Assembly: GCF_900156545.1 (NCBI RefSeq)
Contig: NZ_FTNW01000003.1
Span: 124,001-188,000, forward strand
Direction: 5' to 3'
Source of the DNA: Aquipseudomonas alcaligenes
GTDB taxonomy: Bacteria; Pseudomonadota; Gammaproteobacteria; Pseudomonadales; Pseudomonadaceae
Length of the DNA: 64,000 nucleotides
The position numbers and the translations under genes are program-made. This document shows positions 35,766 to 43,077 of the stretch, piece after piece (the first letter of the stretch is position 1; the number at the start of each line of letters is the position of its first letter). Below the pieces are notes generated by a model, which made no database searches, was not told the DNA's origin, and was given only the letters and a program-made list of their open reading frames with translations.

Positions 35766-36395
35766 ATGGGCGCTAACTGCTGCAACCACGACTCCGCTCC
35801 GCGCCACGACGATGGCCGCTACCGGCGCATCCTGTGGATTGCGCTGCTGGTCAACCTGGCGATGTTCCTGGTCGAGATCGGCGCTGGCCTCAAGGCTGGC
35901 TCGGTGTCGCTGCTGGCCGACTCGCTGGACTTCCTCGGTGATGCTGCCAACTACGGCATCAGCCTCTGGGTGCTGGGCATGGCCCTGGCCTGGCGCGCCC
36001 GCGCCGCCCAGTTCAAGGCTGTCAGCATGCTGGTGTTCGGTCTTGGCGTGCTCGGCGCGGCGTTGTGGCAGGCCTGGCAGGGTGGCGTGCCCAGCGCGCC
36101 GACCATGGGCCTGGTGGGCAGCCTGGCGTTGTTGGCCAATGTCGGCGTGGCGGTGTTGTTGTACGCGTACCGCGAGGGCGACAGCAACATGCGCAGCGTG
36201 TGGCTATGCACTCGCAACGATGCGCTTGGCAACCTGGCCGTGCTGGCTGCGGCGCTGGGCGTATTCGGCACCGGCAGCGCCTGGCCGGACCTGGTCGTGG
36301 CCGGCATCATGGCCAGCCTGGCCGTGCATTCGGCCATCGCGGTGCTGCGTCATGCCGATGGCGAGCTCAATGGTAGGCACGAGCATGCGCACTGA
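35766..36395 (+). CDS. Small CDF-type cation transporter without C-terminal domain
   Basis: This 209-residue protein has about six membrane helices and resembles the transmembrane part of cation diffusion facilitators, which export zinc, cadmium or cobalt in exchange for protons. SLLADSLDFLGDAANY carries the metal-site Asp residues of helix 2. The helix 5 motif is TRNDALGN rather than the usual HxxxD. The N-terminus has CC and HD residues and the C-terminus ends in the His-rich GRHEHAH. CDF proteins generally have a cytosolic C-terminal domain of about 80 residues; it is absent here. Its gene is controlled by the adjacent MerR protein. Confidence 0.88.
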   Translation: MGANCCNHDSAPRHDDGRYRRILWIALLVNLAMFLVEIGAGLKAGSVSLLADSLDFLGDAANYGISLWVLGMALAWRARAAQFKAVSMLVFGLGVLGAALWQAWQGGVPSAPTMGLVGSLALLANVGVAVLLYAYREGDSNMRSVWLCTRNDALGNLAVLAAALGVFGTGSAWPDLVVAGIMASLAVHSAIAVLRHADGELNGRHEHAH

Positions 36396-36720
36396 ACTGC
36401 AGCAGGCGCTGGCGCAGGCGTTCGCCGAAGGGCGTCGGGCGCTGGAGCGCAACGACACGGACGCGGCCTACGCCTGGCTGGAGCGCGCCCATATCCTCAG
36501 CCAGCGCATGCCGCTGCGCCACGCCGGCTCGCACTGGCTGATGCTGCGCGCCGGCTGGCAGGCCCGCGACTGGCGCGAAGTGGTCGGGCAGCTGCCGCGC
36601 ATTCTCGCGGCGCTGGTCTTCTCTCGAATCTGGGTGCCGCTGGGCAACACCGGGCGGGCGCGGGTCAGTGCATTTCAGCCGATGCCGCTGAGCGAGGAGC
36701 TGAAGCGGTTGTTGGAATAG
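36385..36720 (+). CDS. DUF3703 family protein
   Basis: This 111-residue soluble protein has a helical, TPR-like start (LAQAFAEGRRALERNDTDAAYAWLERAHIL) and the conserved GNTGRARVSAFQPMP near its end, as in DUF3703. Function is not known. The gene overlaps the cation transporter gene by 11 bp (ATG at 36385; an in-frame ATG at 36370 is also possible), so it is part of the same metal operon and probably aids metal resistance. DUF3703 genes are often found with MerR and CDF genes in Pseudomonas. Confidence 0.82.
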   Translation: MRTELQQALAQAFAEGRRALERNDTDAAYAWLERAHILSQRMPLRHAGSHWLMLRAGWQARDWREVVGQLPRILAALVFSRIWVPLGNTGRARVSAFQPMPLSEELKRLLE

Positions 36721-36728
36721 GCACTCAC

Positions 36729-36805
36729 GGTGGAAAACGCTTCGCGGTTTTCCACCCTACGCAGTGTCCTGCTTTTGTAGGGTGGATGGCCGCAGCCATC
36801 CACCC
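36729..36805. repeat. REP pair, family C, after the DUF3703 gene
   Basis: The first hairpin, GGTGGAAAAC-...-GTTTTCCACC (36729-36756), has the loop GCTTCGCG. The second, GGGTGGATGGC-CGCA-GCCATCCACCC (36780-36805), follows after a short CTACGCAGTG...TTGTAG spacer. Both start or end with TAGGGTGGA-type sequence, a common Pseudomonas REP motif. The element lies between the convergent DUF3703 and cioB-side genes and probably ends transcripts or protects their 3' ends. Confidence 0.8.
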
Positions 36806-36814
36806 GTTGCCGGC

Positions 36815-36937
36815 TCAGGTCAGCCCCATGCCCCACTTGATGGCGTAGGCGAGCAGGCCGACGGCCGTCACGCCGCCCAGCCAGAGCAGTACGAACCAGG
36901 CCAGGCGCTTGACCAGTGGCTGTTTGACTTCGTGCAT
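36815..36937 (-). CDS. Small membrane protein of the cyanide-insensitive oxidase (DUF2474)
   Basis: This 40-residue protein has one membrane helix (AWFVLLWLGGVTAVGLLAYAIKWGM) and a basic start. It follows cioB, sharing one base (TGATG), and its size, sequence and place match DUF2474 proteins found after cioAB in Pseudomonas. It plays the part of CydX in the E. coli bd oxidase, a small subunit that stabilizes the heme centres; the match is by analogy. The ATG is at 36937 and the ribosome-binding site lies within cioB. Confidence 0.85.
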   Translation of the reverse strand: MHEVKQPLVKRLAWFVLLWLGGVTAVGLLAYAIKWGMGLT

Positions 36938-37941
36938 CAGTGATACCCCTCGCCGACCTTGACCTTGCCGCGGAACACCCAGTAGCTGTAGGCGGTGTAG
37001 ATCAGGATGATCGGCACCATGAACACCACGCCGACCAGGGCGAAGGCCTGGCTGCTGGCAGGCGCCGAGGCCTCCCAGATGCTCACCGCCGGTGGGATGA
37101 TGTTCGGCCACAGGCTGATGGCCAGACCCGTGTAGGCCAGGGCGATCAGCACCAGGGTCAGTACGAAGGGCTGCCAGTCGATCTTCAGGTGCACGGCGCG
37201 GACGATGCCGAGGATGGTCACCGCCACCAGGGTAGGCACCGGGATGAAGTAGAACAGGTTGGGCAGGGTGAACCAGCGCTTGGCGATGCTCTCGTGGGCC
37301 AGCGGCGTCCAGATGCTGACCACGGCGATGAACAGCAGCAGCAGGCTGGTCAGCGGCAGCATCAGCTTGTACATCTTGTGGCGCAGCTTGCCCTCGGTCT
37401 TCATCAGCAGCCAGGCGCAGCCGAGCATGGCGTAACCGGCCACCAGGCCGGCGCCGCAGAACAGCGGGAAGGGCGCCAGCCAATCGAAGGCGCCCCCGGC
37501 GAACTGCCGGTTCTCCACCTTGATCCCCTCGATAAAGGCGCCGAGCACCACGCCCTGGGCGAAGGTGGCGACGATCGAACCCCAGATGAAGGCGGCGTCC
37601 CACACATGGCGGGTGCGCTTGGCCTTGAAGCGGAACTCGAAGGCCACGCCGCGGAAGATCAGCGCGATCAGCATGATCAGCAGCGGCAGGTAGAGCGCCG
37701 TGAGCACCACCGAGTAGGCCAGCGGGAAGGCGGCGAACAGTCCGGCGCCGCCCAGCACCAGCCAGGTCTCGTTGCCGTCCCAGATCGGCGCCACCGTGTT
37801 CATCATGGCGTCGCGCTCGTCCTTGTCACGGAAGAAGGGGTAGAGGATGCCGATACCCAGATCGAAGCCATCCATCACCACGTACATGAAGATGCCGAAG
37901 GCGATCACCCCGGCCCAGATCAGCGGCAGGTCGATGCTCAT
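36937..37941 (-). CDS. cioB: Cyanide-insensitive ubiquinol oxidase subunit II
   Basis: This 334-residue membrane protein is subunit II of the bd-type quinol oxidase. LPLIWAGVIAFGIFMYVVMDGFDLGIGIL is the standard start, and DKDERDAMMNTVAPIWDGNETWLV is the conserved motif between helices. About eight membrane helices are seen. The enzyme reduces O2 to water using ubiquinol and resists cyanide. It overlaps cioA by 4 bp (ATGA) and is followed by the DUF2474 gene, so the three form one operon. Confidence 0.95.
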   Translation of the reverse strand: MSIDLPLIWAGVIAFGIFMYVVMDGFDLGIGILYPFFRDKDERDAMMNTVAPIWDGNETWLVLGGAGLFAAFPLAYSVVLTALYLPLLIMLIALIFRGVAFEFRFKAKRTRHVWDAAFIWGSIVATFAQGVVLGAFIEGIKVENRQFAGGAFDWLAPFPLFCGAGLVAGYAMLGCAWLLMKTEGKLRHKMYKLMLPLTSLLLLFIAVVSIWTPLAHESIAKRWFTLPNLFYFIPVPTLVAVTILGIVRAVHLKIDWQPFVLTLVLIALAYTGLAISLWPNIIPPAVSIWEASAPASSQAFALVGVVFMVPIILIYTAYSYWVFRGKVKVGEGYH

Positions 37942-39368
37942 GGGCGTTGCTCCTGTTCGTCTTCGACACTGTCTTCGGCGGCCGACAGCGGGCGCGACGG
38001 CGTACGCGAGTGGCCCGGGCCACCGGCCTCGGTGGGCGCGTGGGCATGCAGCAGGCCCAGCACCGGGCCCTTGCGCATCATGCGCAGCAGGTAGGTGATG
38101 CCGACGCCAAACACGGCGAGGTACACCACCACGAAGATGCTCAGCGACACGCCCATCTGCGTGGCGCTGTGGTTGGACACCGCGTCCGAGGTGCGCAGCA
38201 GGCCGTAGATCACCCAGGGCTGGCGGCCGACTTCGGTGGTCACCCAGCCGGCGAGGATGGCGATCAGCCCGGACGGACCCATCAGCAGCATCAGGCGCTG
38301 GAAGCCGCGCGCTTCATAGAGCCTGCCGCCACGGCGCAGCCACAGGCCGATGACGCCGCAGAGAATCATCGCCAGGCCGAGGCCGACCATCACGCGGAAG
38401 CTCCAGAACACGATCGGTACATTGGGCCGGTCTTCGGGCGCCCACTCCTTGAGGCCCTTGATCTCGCCGTCGAGGTCATGGGTGAGGATCAGGCTGGCCA
38501 GGCGCGGGATGCCGATGGCGTAGTGGGTGGTTTCCGCTTCCATGTCGGGGATGCCGAACAGCAGCAGCGGCACGCCGCGGGAGGTTTCCCAGTGACCCTC
38601 CATCGCCGCCACCTTGGCCGGCTGGTATTTCAGGGTGTTGAGGCCGTGCAGGTCGCCTATGAAGGCCTGCACCGGCGCCACCAGCAGCGCCATCCACAGC
38701 GCCATGGAGAACATCATGCGGGTGGCCTCGTCGCGCTTGCCCTTGAGCAGATGCCAGGCCGCCGTGGCGCCGACCACGAAGGCGGTGCTGAGGAAGGCCG
38801 CCACCGCCATGTGCGCCAGGCGGTAGGGGAAGGACGGGTTGAACACGATGTCCCACCAGCTTTCCGGGTAGAACACCCCGTCGACCAGGCTGTGGCCCTG
38901 GGGGGTCTGCATCCAGCTGTTCGAGGAGAGGATCCAGAAGGTCGAGATCAGCGTGCCGATCGCCACCATCAGGGTGGCGAAGAAGTGCAGGCCGCGGCCG
39001 ACCTTGTTCATGCCGAACAGCATGATTCCGAGGAAGCCGGCTTCAAGGAAGAAGGCGGTGAGCACCTCGTAGGTCAGCAGCGGGCCCATGATGCTGCCGG
39101 CGGCGGTGGACAGCCCGGCCCAGTTGGTGCCGAACTGGTAGCTCATCACCACGCCGGAGACCACGCCCATGCCGAAGGTCACGGCGAAGATCTGCAGCCA
39201 GAAGCGGTAGAGGTCGTAGTAGACCTCGCGCTTGGTTTTCAGCCACAGGCCTTCGAGCACGGCCAGGTAACTGGCCAGGCCGATGCTGATGGCGGGGAAG
39301 ATGATGTGGAAGGAGATGGTGAAGGCGAACTGCAGTCGCCCCAGCTCCAGTGCATCGAGGCCAAACAT
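37938..39368 (-). CDS. cioA: Cyanide-insensitive ubiquinol oxidase subunit I
   Basis: This 476-residue subunit I of the bd-type oxidase carries the hemes and the quinol site. LGRLQFAFTISFHIIFPAISIG holds the heme His at residue 20. GMGVVSGVVMSYQFGTNW and the short Q-loop region around GIPDMEAETTHYAIGIPRL are typical of CioA rather than the longer-loop E. coli CydA. HMAVAAFLSTAFVVGATAAW and KYQPAKVAAMEGHWET are further motifs. It lets the cell respire at low oxygen or in its own cyanide. An ANR box lies immediately upstream. Confidence 0.95.
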   Translation of the reverse strand: MFGLDALELGRLQFAFTISFHIIFPAISIGLASYLAVLEGLWLKTKREVYYDLYRFWLQIFAVTFGMGVVSGVVMSYQFGTNWAGLSTAAGSIMGPLLTYEVLTAFFLEAGFLGIMLFGMNKVGRGLHFFATLMVAIGTLISTFWILSSNSWMQTPQGHSLVDGVFYPESWWDIVFNPSFPYRLAHMAVAAFLSTAFVVGATAAWHLLKGKRDEATRMMFSMALWMALLVAPVQAFIGDLHGLNTLKYQPAKVAAMEGHWETSRGVPLLLFGIPDMEAETTHYAIGIPRLASLILTHDLDGEIKGLKEWAPEDRPNVPIVFWSFRVMVGLGLAMILCGVIGLWLRRGGRLYEARGFQRLMLLMGPSGLIAILAGWVTTEVGRQPWVIYGLLRTSDAVSNHSATQMGVSLSIFVVVYLAVFGVGITYLLRMMRKGPVLGLLHAHAPTEAGGPGHSRTPSRPLSAAEDSVEDEQEQRP

Positions 39369-39386
39369 GATGGGCCACTCCGGAAA

Positions 39387-39400
39387 TTGATCTGGATCAA
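39387..39400 (-). promoter_or_regulatory. ANR (FNR-type) box upstream of cioA
   Basis: TTGAT-CTGG-ATCAA is a perfect match to the ANR box TTGAT-N4-ATCAA. It is only 18 bp from the cioA start codon and right before the ribosome-binding site GGAGTGG. This is too near the gene for an activator at -41.5, so ANR should repress the operon, in agreement with repression of cioAB by ANR in P. aeruginosa at low oxygen. Confidence 0.85.
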
Positions 39401-39466
39401 TATTCCGTCAAGCCGGACCTGGGTCGTAGTCGGCGGATTGTCGCATTGGGCAAATTGCCGCAGCCG

Positions 39467-39585
39467 CCCTCACCCCAGCCCTCTCCCGGAGGGAGAGGGA
39501 GTTGGTCGGTGCTGGGTTTGGGCACCGTGCCTGTCGATAACTCGGATTGCCCCCTCTCCCTCCGGGAGAGGGTGGGGGTGAGGGG
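39467..39585. repeat. Paired palindromic repeat, family A, copy 4
   Basis: The left arm is CCCTCACCCC followed by CCCTCTCCC-GGA-GGGAGAGGG. The right arm is CCCTCTCCC-TCC-GGGAGAGGG followed by GGGGGTGAGGGG. The two arms are near-perfect inverse copies with a spacer of about 50 bp. It lies between the cioA promoter and the 3' end of rlmG, about 12 bp from the stop of the latter. Like the other copies it forms one long REPIN-like inverted pair. Confidence 0.85.
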
Positions 39586-39596
39586 CTGCTGAGGGT

Positions 39597-40721
39597 CTAC
39601 TTGGTGGCCCTGAGCACCACGAACTTGGGGTTGGCCGCTACCTGCTGCACGCCGCGGAACAGCCGGGCCAGCTTGGCGTGGTAGCCCAGGTGGCGGTTAC
39701 CGACTATCCACAGCTCGCCGCCGGTGACCAGCGCCGCGCGGGCCTGCTGGAACATGCGCCAGGCGAGGAAGTCGCCGACCACCTGCTGCTGGTGGAACGG
39801 CGGGTTGCACAGCACCAGGTCCAGCGAGTCCCTGGGCTGGTCGGCCAGGCCGTCGGCGGCGCGGAAGGTCGCCGGGCGCTCACCGAGTGCCGTGCGCCAG
39901 TTCGCCTCGGCCGACTGCACGGCCATGTAGGACTCGTCCACCAGGGTCAGCTCGGCCTGCGGATTGGCCAGGGCGAAGGCGATGGCCAGCACGCCATTGC
40001 CGCAGCCGAGGTCGGCCACCCGCTGTGGCACCAGTGATTTCGGCAGGTGCGGCAGGAAGGCGCGGGTACCGATATCCAGGCCTTCGCGGCAGAACACATT
40101 GGCGTGGTTGAGCAGCTCGATGGCCGGTTTATCCAGCCGGTAGCGCGTGGGATAGGGCGACTCCGGCGCCGGCCGAGATTCGGGGGTGGCCGTCAGCAGA
40201 CGCGCCTTTTTCACCGCCAGCGAGGCCTGCACCGGGCCGATGTACTGCTCCAGCAGGTCGCCGGCGGCACGCGGCAGGTGCTTGATCATGGCAGCGGCGA
40301 TCACCCGGGCACCGGGGGCGAGCTGGCCGTGCAGGCGGATCAGCTGCTCCTCCAGCAGGGCCAGGGTCTTGGGCACGCGCACCAGTACCCAGTCGAACGG
40401 GCCTTCCGCCGTCGCGCTGGCCGGTACGAAGTTCACACGGTCAGTGGCCAGGCCGTTGCGCGCCAGGTTCTTCTGCAGGGCCAGGTAGCCCAGGTGCGAA
40501 TCGCCGCTGCTGGTCACCTGGCAGTGGGCCGCCAGCGAGCAGGCCAGGGCGCCGAAGCCGTCGTTGAGCAGCAGGACCCGGCTGTCAGCCCCGAGGCCCT
40601 GCTCGTGCAGGTGGGCCAGCAGGTACTCGTCGGCGGCGTCGAAGGCCTGTAGCGGCTCGTTGGCCATCTCGGGCTGGCGGATCAGGTCGAGCTGGGCGAA
40701 GGGCGTGGCGAGGGTCGGCAT
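39597..40721 (-). CDS. rlmG: 23S rRNA (guanine-1835-N2)-methyltransferase RlmG
   Basis: This 374-residue protein has two methyltransferase-like domains, a pattern shared with RsmC. The N-terminal domain is degenerate, with LLLNDGFGALACSLAAH. The catalytic C-terminal domain has VADLGCGNGVLAIAFAL and the target-binding motif DLVLCNPPFHQ. Length fits RlmG (378 in E. coli), which methylates G1835 of 23S rRNA; RsmC is shorter. Start MPTLATPFAQLDLIRQP is chosen over the ATG at 40754. Repeat copy 4 follows its stop. Confidence 0.88.
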   Translation of the reverse strand: MPTLATPFAQLDLIRQPEMANEPLQAFDAADEYLLAHLHEQGLGADSRVLLLNDGFGALACSLAAHCQVTSSGDSHLGYLALQKNLARNGLATDRVNFVPASATAEGPFDWVLVRVPKTLALLEEQLIRLHGQLAPGARVIAAAMIKHLPRAAGDLLEQYIGPVQASLAVKKARLLTATPESRPAPESPYPTRYRLDKPAIELLNHANVFCREGLDIGTRAFLPHLPKSLVPQRVADLGCGNGVLAIAFALANPQAELTLVDESYMAVQSAEANWRTALGERPATFRAADGLADQPRDSLDLVLCNPPFHQQQVVGDFLAWRMFQQARAALVTGGELWIVGNRHLGYHAKLARLFRGVQQVAANPKFVVLRATK

Positions 40722-41005
40722 GGCGGCAGGATCAGGTGGGCAGAGCGGGTGCATTGTCCTAGATGCACATGGAAATGTCTCGAAGTGAGAAGCAGGCGGC
40801 TTGTGACCACTGGGTGCAACCCGGAGAATATGCAGTCACTTGCCGCCGCCGAAGTTCCGCAATGGGTGGCATGTCCAACAACAAATCGGGTGGCCGCCGC
40901 CGGTACCTCCCGAACCCCAAGGCCGCTGCGGCCGAACACATCGAAAACCGCCCTGCGCCCCGCATTCCTGTGGGGCGTCGCTATTGCATTGCCTCAAGGA
41001 TGTCC

Positions 41006-41989
41006 ATGAAGTACCTGTTTTCCGCCTGCCTTGCCCTTTCTCTGCTGTTCGGCACCACGGCGCACGCCGAGCCGATCGTCATCAAGTTCTCCCACGTGGT
41101 CGCCGAGGACTCCCCCAAGGGGCGTGGTGCCCTGCTGTTCCAGCGCCTGGTGGCCGAGCGCCTGGGGGGCGCGGTGAAGGTCGAGGTCTACCCCAACTCC
41201 AGCCTGTTCGGCGACGCCGACGAGATGGCCGCCCTGCAGCGCGGCGAGGTGCAGATGCTGGCGCCGTCGGTGTCCAAGTTCGAGGCCTATACCAAGCAGC
41301 TGCAGGTGTTTGACCTGCCGTTCCTGTTCGATGACCTGGAGGCGGTCAAACGCTTCCAGCGCCGCGAGAAGAGCCGTGAGCTGCTGCGCTCCATGGCCGG
41401 GCAGAACATCTACGGACTGGCGTTCTGGAACAATGGCATGAAGCAGCTTTCCGCCACCCGCGAGCTGCGCGCCCCGGCCGACGCCAAGGGCCTGGCCTTC
41501 CGCATCCAGTCGTCCAGCGTGCTGGAGGCCCAGTTCGCCGCGCTCGGCGCGCAGGCCAAGCGCATTCCCTTCGGCGAGTCGCTCAAGGCGCTGCAGGCAG
41601 GAACCGTGCAGGGCACCGAGAATGTCTGGTCGAACATGGCCACGGCCGGCTTCGACCGCGCTCAGCCGTTCATCACCGAGACCAACCACGGTTCGCTCAA
41701 CTACATGCTGATCAGCAGCTCGTCGTTCTGGCAGAGCATTCCCTACGCCACCCGCAGCGAGCTGGAGGCGATCGTCGAAGAGGTCACCGCCCAGGTCAAC
41801 GAGGACGCCGAGGCGCTCAATCGTCGTGGTCGCGAGCAGCTGCTGGCCGCCGGTCAGGCGCGCCTGCTCAGCCTCAGCCCGGCCGAGCGCGAGGCCTGGC
41901 GCAGCGCCATGCAGCCGCTGTGGAAACAGTACGAAGCGCAGATCGGTGCCGACGTGCTGCGTGCCGCGCAGATCGTCAATCGGCGCTAA
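41006..41989 (+). CDS. TRAP transporter periplasmic substrate-binding protein (DctP family)
   Basis: This 327-residue protein begins with a signal peptide (MKYLFSACLALSLLFGTTAHA) and has the DctP fold that binds C4-dicarboxylates such as malate, fumarate or succinate. FSHVVAEDSPKGRGALLFQRLV and GTVQGTENVWSNMATAGFDR are signature motifs; the Arg in AFRIQSS is expected to hold the carboxylate. ATG at 41000 and 41006 are both possible; AAGGA, five bases before 41006, favours 41006. No DctQ or DctM membrane gene is adjacent, so it is an orphan subunit that must work with a transporter encoded elsewhere. Confidence 0.93.
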   Translation: MKYLFSACLALSLLFGTTAHAEPIVIKFSHVVAEDSPKGRGALLFQRLVAERLGGAVKVEVYPNSSLFGDADEMAALQRGEVQMLAPSVSKFEAYTKQLQVFDLPFLFDDLEAVKRFQRREKSRELLRSMAGQNIYGLAFWNNGMKQLSATRELRAPADAKGLAFRIQSSSVLEAQFAALGAQAKRIPFGESLKALQAGTVQGTENVWSNMATAGFDRAQPFITETNHGSLNYMLISSSSFWQSIPYATRSELEAIVEEVTAQVNEDAEALNRRGREQLLAAGQARLLSLSPAEREAWRSAMQPLWKQYEAQIGADVLRAAQIVNRR

Positions 41990-42059
41990 TCCCTGCTAAC
42001 TGACGGTGTTTGTTCGCGGCGCTTTGCGCGAAACTGCAGACCAGCCAGAAGGGGGCCGC

Positions 42060-42836
42060 ATGACCGTCAGCGAAGAGAAGTTCACCCGCCAGACCCTCAC
42101 CGAGGTGCGCAGCTGGTCGCCCAGCCTGTTCAGCCTGCGTTGCACCCGCGACGCCGGATTTCGTTTCCGCGCCGGGCAGTTCGTCCGCCTCGGCGTGCGA
42201 AAGGCCAGCGGCTGCATCGTCTGGCGCGCCTACTCGGTGGTGTCGGCGCCGCATGACGACTACCTGGAGTTCTTCTCCATCGTGGTGCCCGGCGGCGAGT
42301 TCACCAGCGAACTGAGCTGCCTGCGTGCCGGCGACGAGCTGCTGGTGGAGAAGCAGGCCACCGGGTTTCTCACCCTCGACCGCTTCCCTGATGGCCGCGA
42401 CCTGTGGCTGATCGGTACCGGCACGGGCCTGGCGCCCTTCCTGTCGATCCTCCAGGACCTGGAAGCCTGGCAGCGCTTCGAGCGCATCGTGCTGGTCTAC
42501 AGCGCCCGCGACCGTGGCGAGCTGGCCTACCAGGAGCTGATCGCCGAGCTGCCGCAGCGCGAGTGGCTGGAGGGGGCCGGGCACAAGTTGCAGTACATCC
42601 CGCTGGTGACCCGCGAGCAGGTGCCCGGCGCGCTGCACGCGCGCGTCACCACGCTGATCGAGAACGGTGAGCTGGAGCGTGCCGCCGGTCTGGCGCTGGA
42701 ACCCGAGCACTCGCGCATCATGCTTTGCGGCAACCCGCAGATGATCGAGGACACCCGTGCCGTGCTCAAGGCGCGCAACCTCAATCTGGCGCTGACCCGC
42801 AGGCCCGGCCAGGTGGCCGTGGAGAACTACTGGTAG
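42060..42836 (+). CDS. fpr: Ferredoxin--NADP+ reductase
   Basis: This 258-residue FAD enzyme exchanges electrons between NADPH and ferredoxin or flavodoxin. RAGQFVRLGV and RAYSVVSAPHDDYLEFF are the FAD-binding motifs and WLIGTGTGLAPFLSIL the NADPH-binding motif. It ends in VAVENYW, the C-terminal aromatic that stacks on the flavin. Length equals that of the P. aeruginosa Fpr (258). ATG at 42060 follows AGAAGGGGG. It lies after the DctP gene and before the TerC-CBS gene, as in P. aeruginosa. Confidence 0.95.
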   Translation: MTVSEEKFTRQTLTEVRSWSPSLFSLRCTRDAGFRFRAGQFVRLGVRKASGCIVWRAYSVVSAPHDDYLEFFSIVVPGGEFTSELSCLRAGDELLVEKQATGFLTLDRFPDGRDLWLIGTGTGLAPFLSILQDLEAWQRFERIVLVYSARDRGELAYQELIAELPQREWLEGAGHKLQYIPLVTREQVPGALHARVTTLIENGELERAAGLALEPEHSRIMLCGNPQMIEDTRAVLKARNLNLALTRRPGQVAVENYW

Positions 42837-42927
42837 GGCGGCTGTAAAAGAATTGGTAACTTTTTCTGGTTTGGCTTGCGCGGGCAAGCCGGTAGGATAT
42901 TCGGCCCTTTTGAATCCAACGGACCTC

Positions 42928-43077
42928 ATGGACAGCGATTGTTGCCAGCCGCCCCAAAGCGGCCACCTCTTCTCCGGTGCCCGCGCGCACCTTTCCCCGA
43001 ACGCCTTCGATAGCCACGCCCTGCGCCGCCATGTCCGCGCCCACGCAGCGTCTATAGCTGCCCGGAGGCGCGCATGA
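42928..43077 (+). CDS. Possible 49-residue leader peptide before the TerC-CBS gene
   Basis: An ATG at 42928 begins a 49-residue frame ([19 protein letters not shown]...) that ends in TGA at 43075-43077, overlapping the ATGATG start of the TerC-CBS gene. A GATATT (-10-like) sequence lies before it, and its ribosome-binding site is weak. The frame is Cys- and His-rich at the start. It may be a translated leader that couples to the gene, or just an open frame in GC-rich DNA. There is no homolog that I recognise, so confidence is low. Confidence 0.22.
   Translation: MDSDCCQPPQSGHLFSGARAHLSPNAFDSHALRRHVRAHAASIAARRRA

Noticed and set aside
40974..40987. Sigma-54 promoter (GG-N10-GC with TTGCA) before dctP
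   Set aside because: The likely transcript start would fall at about 40999, inside the ribosome-binding site, and the -24 element matches poorly.
42837..43073. yybP-ykoY manganese riboswitch upstream of the TerC-CBS gene
   Set aside because: The conserved A- and G-rich loop motifs are missing; only a simple hairpin is seen.
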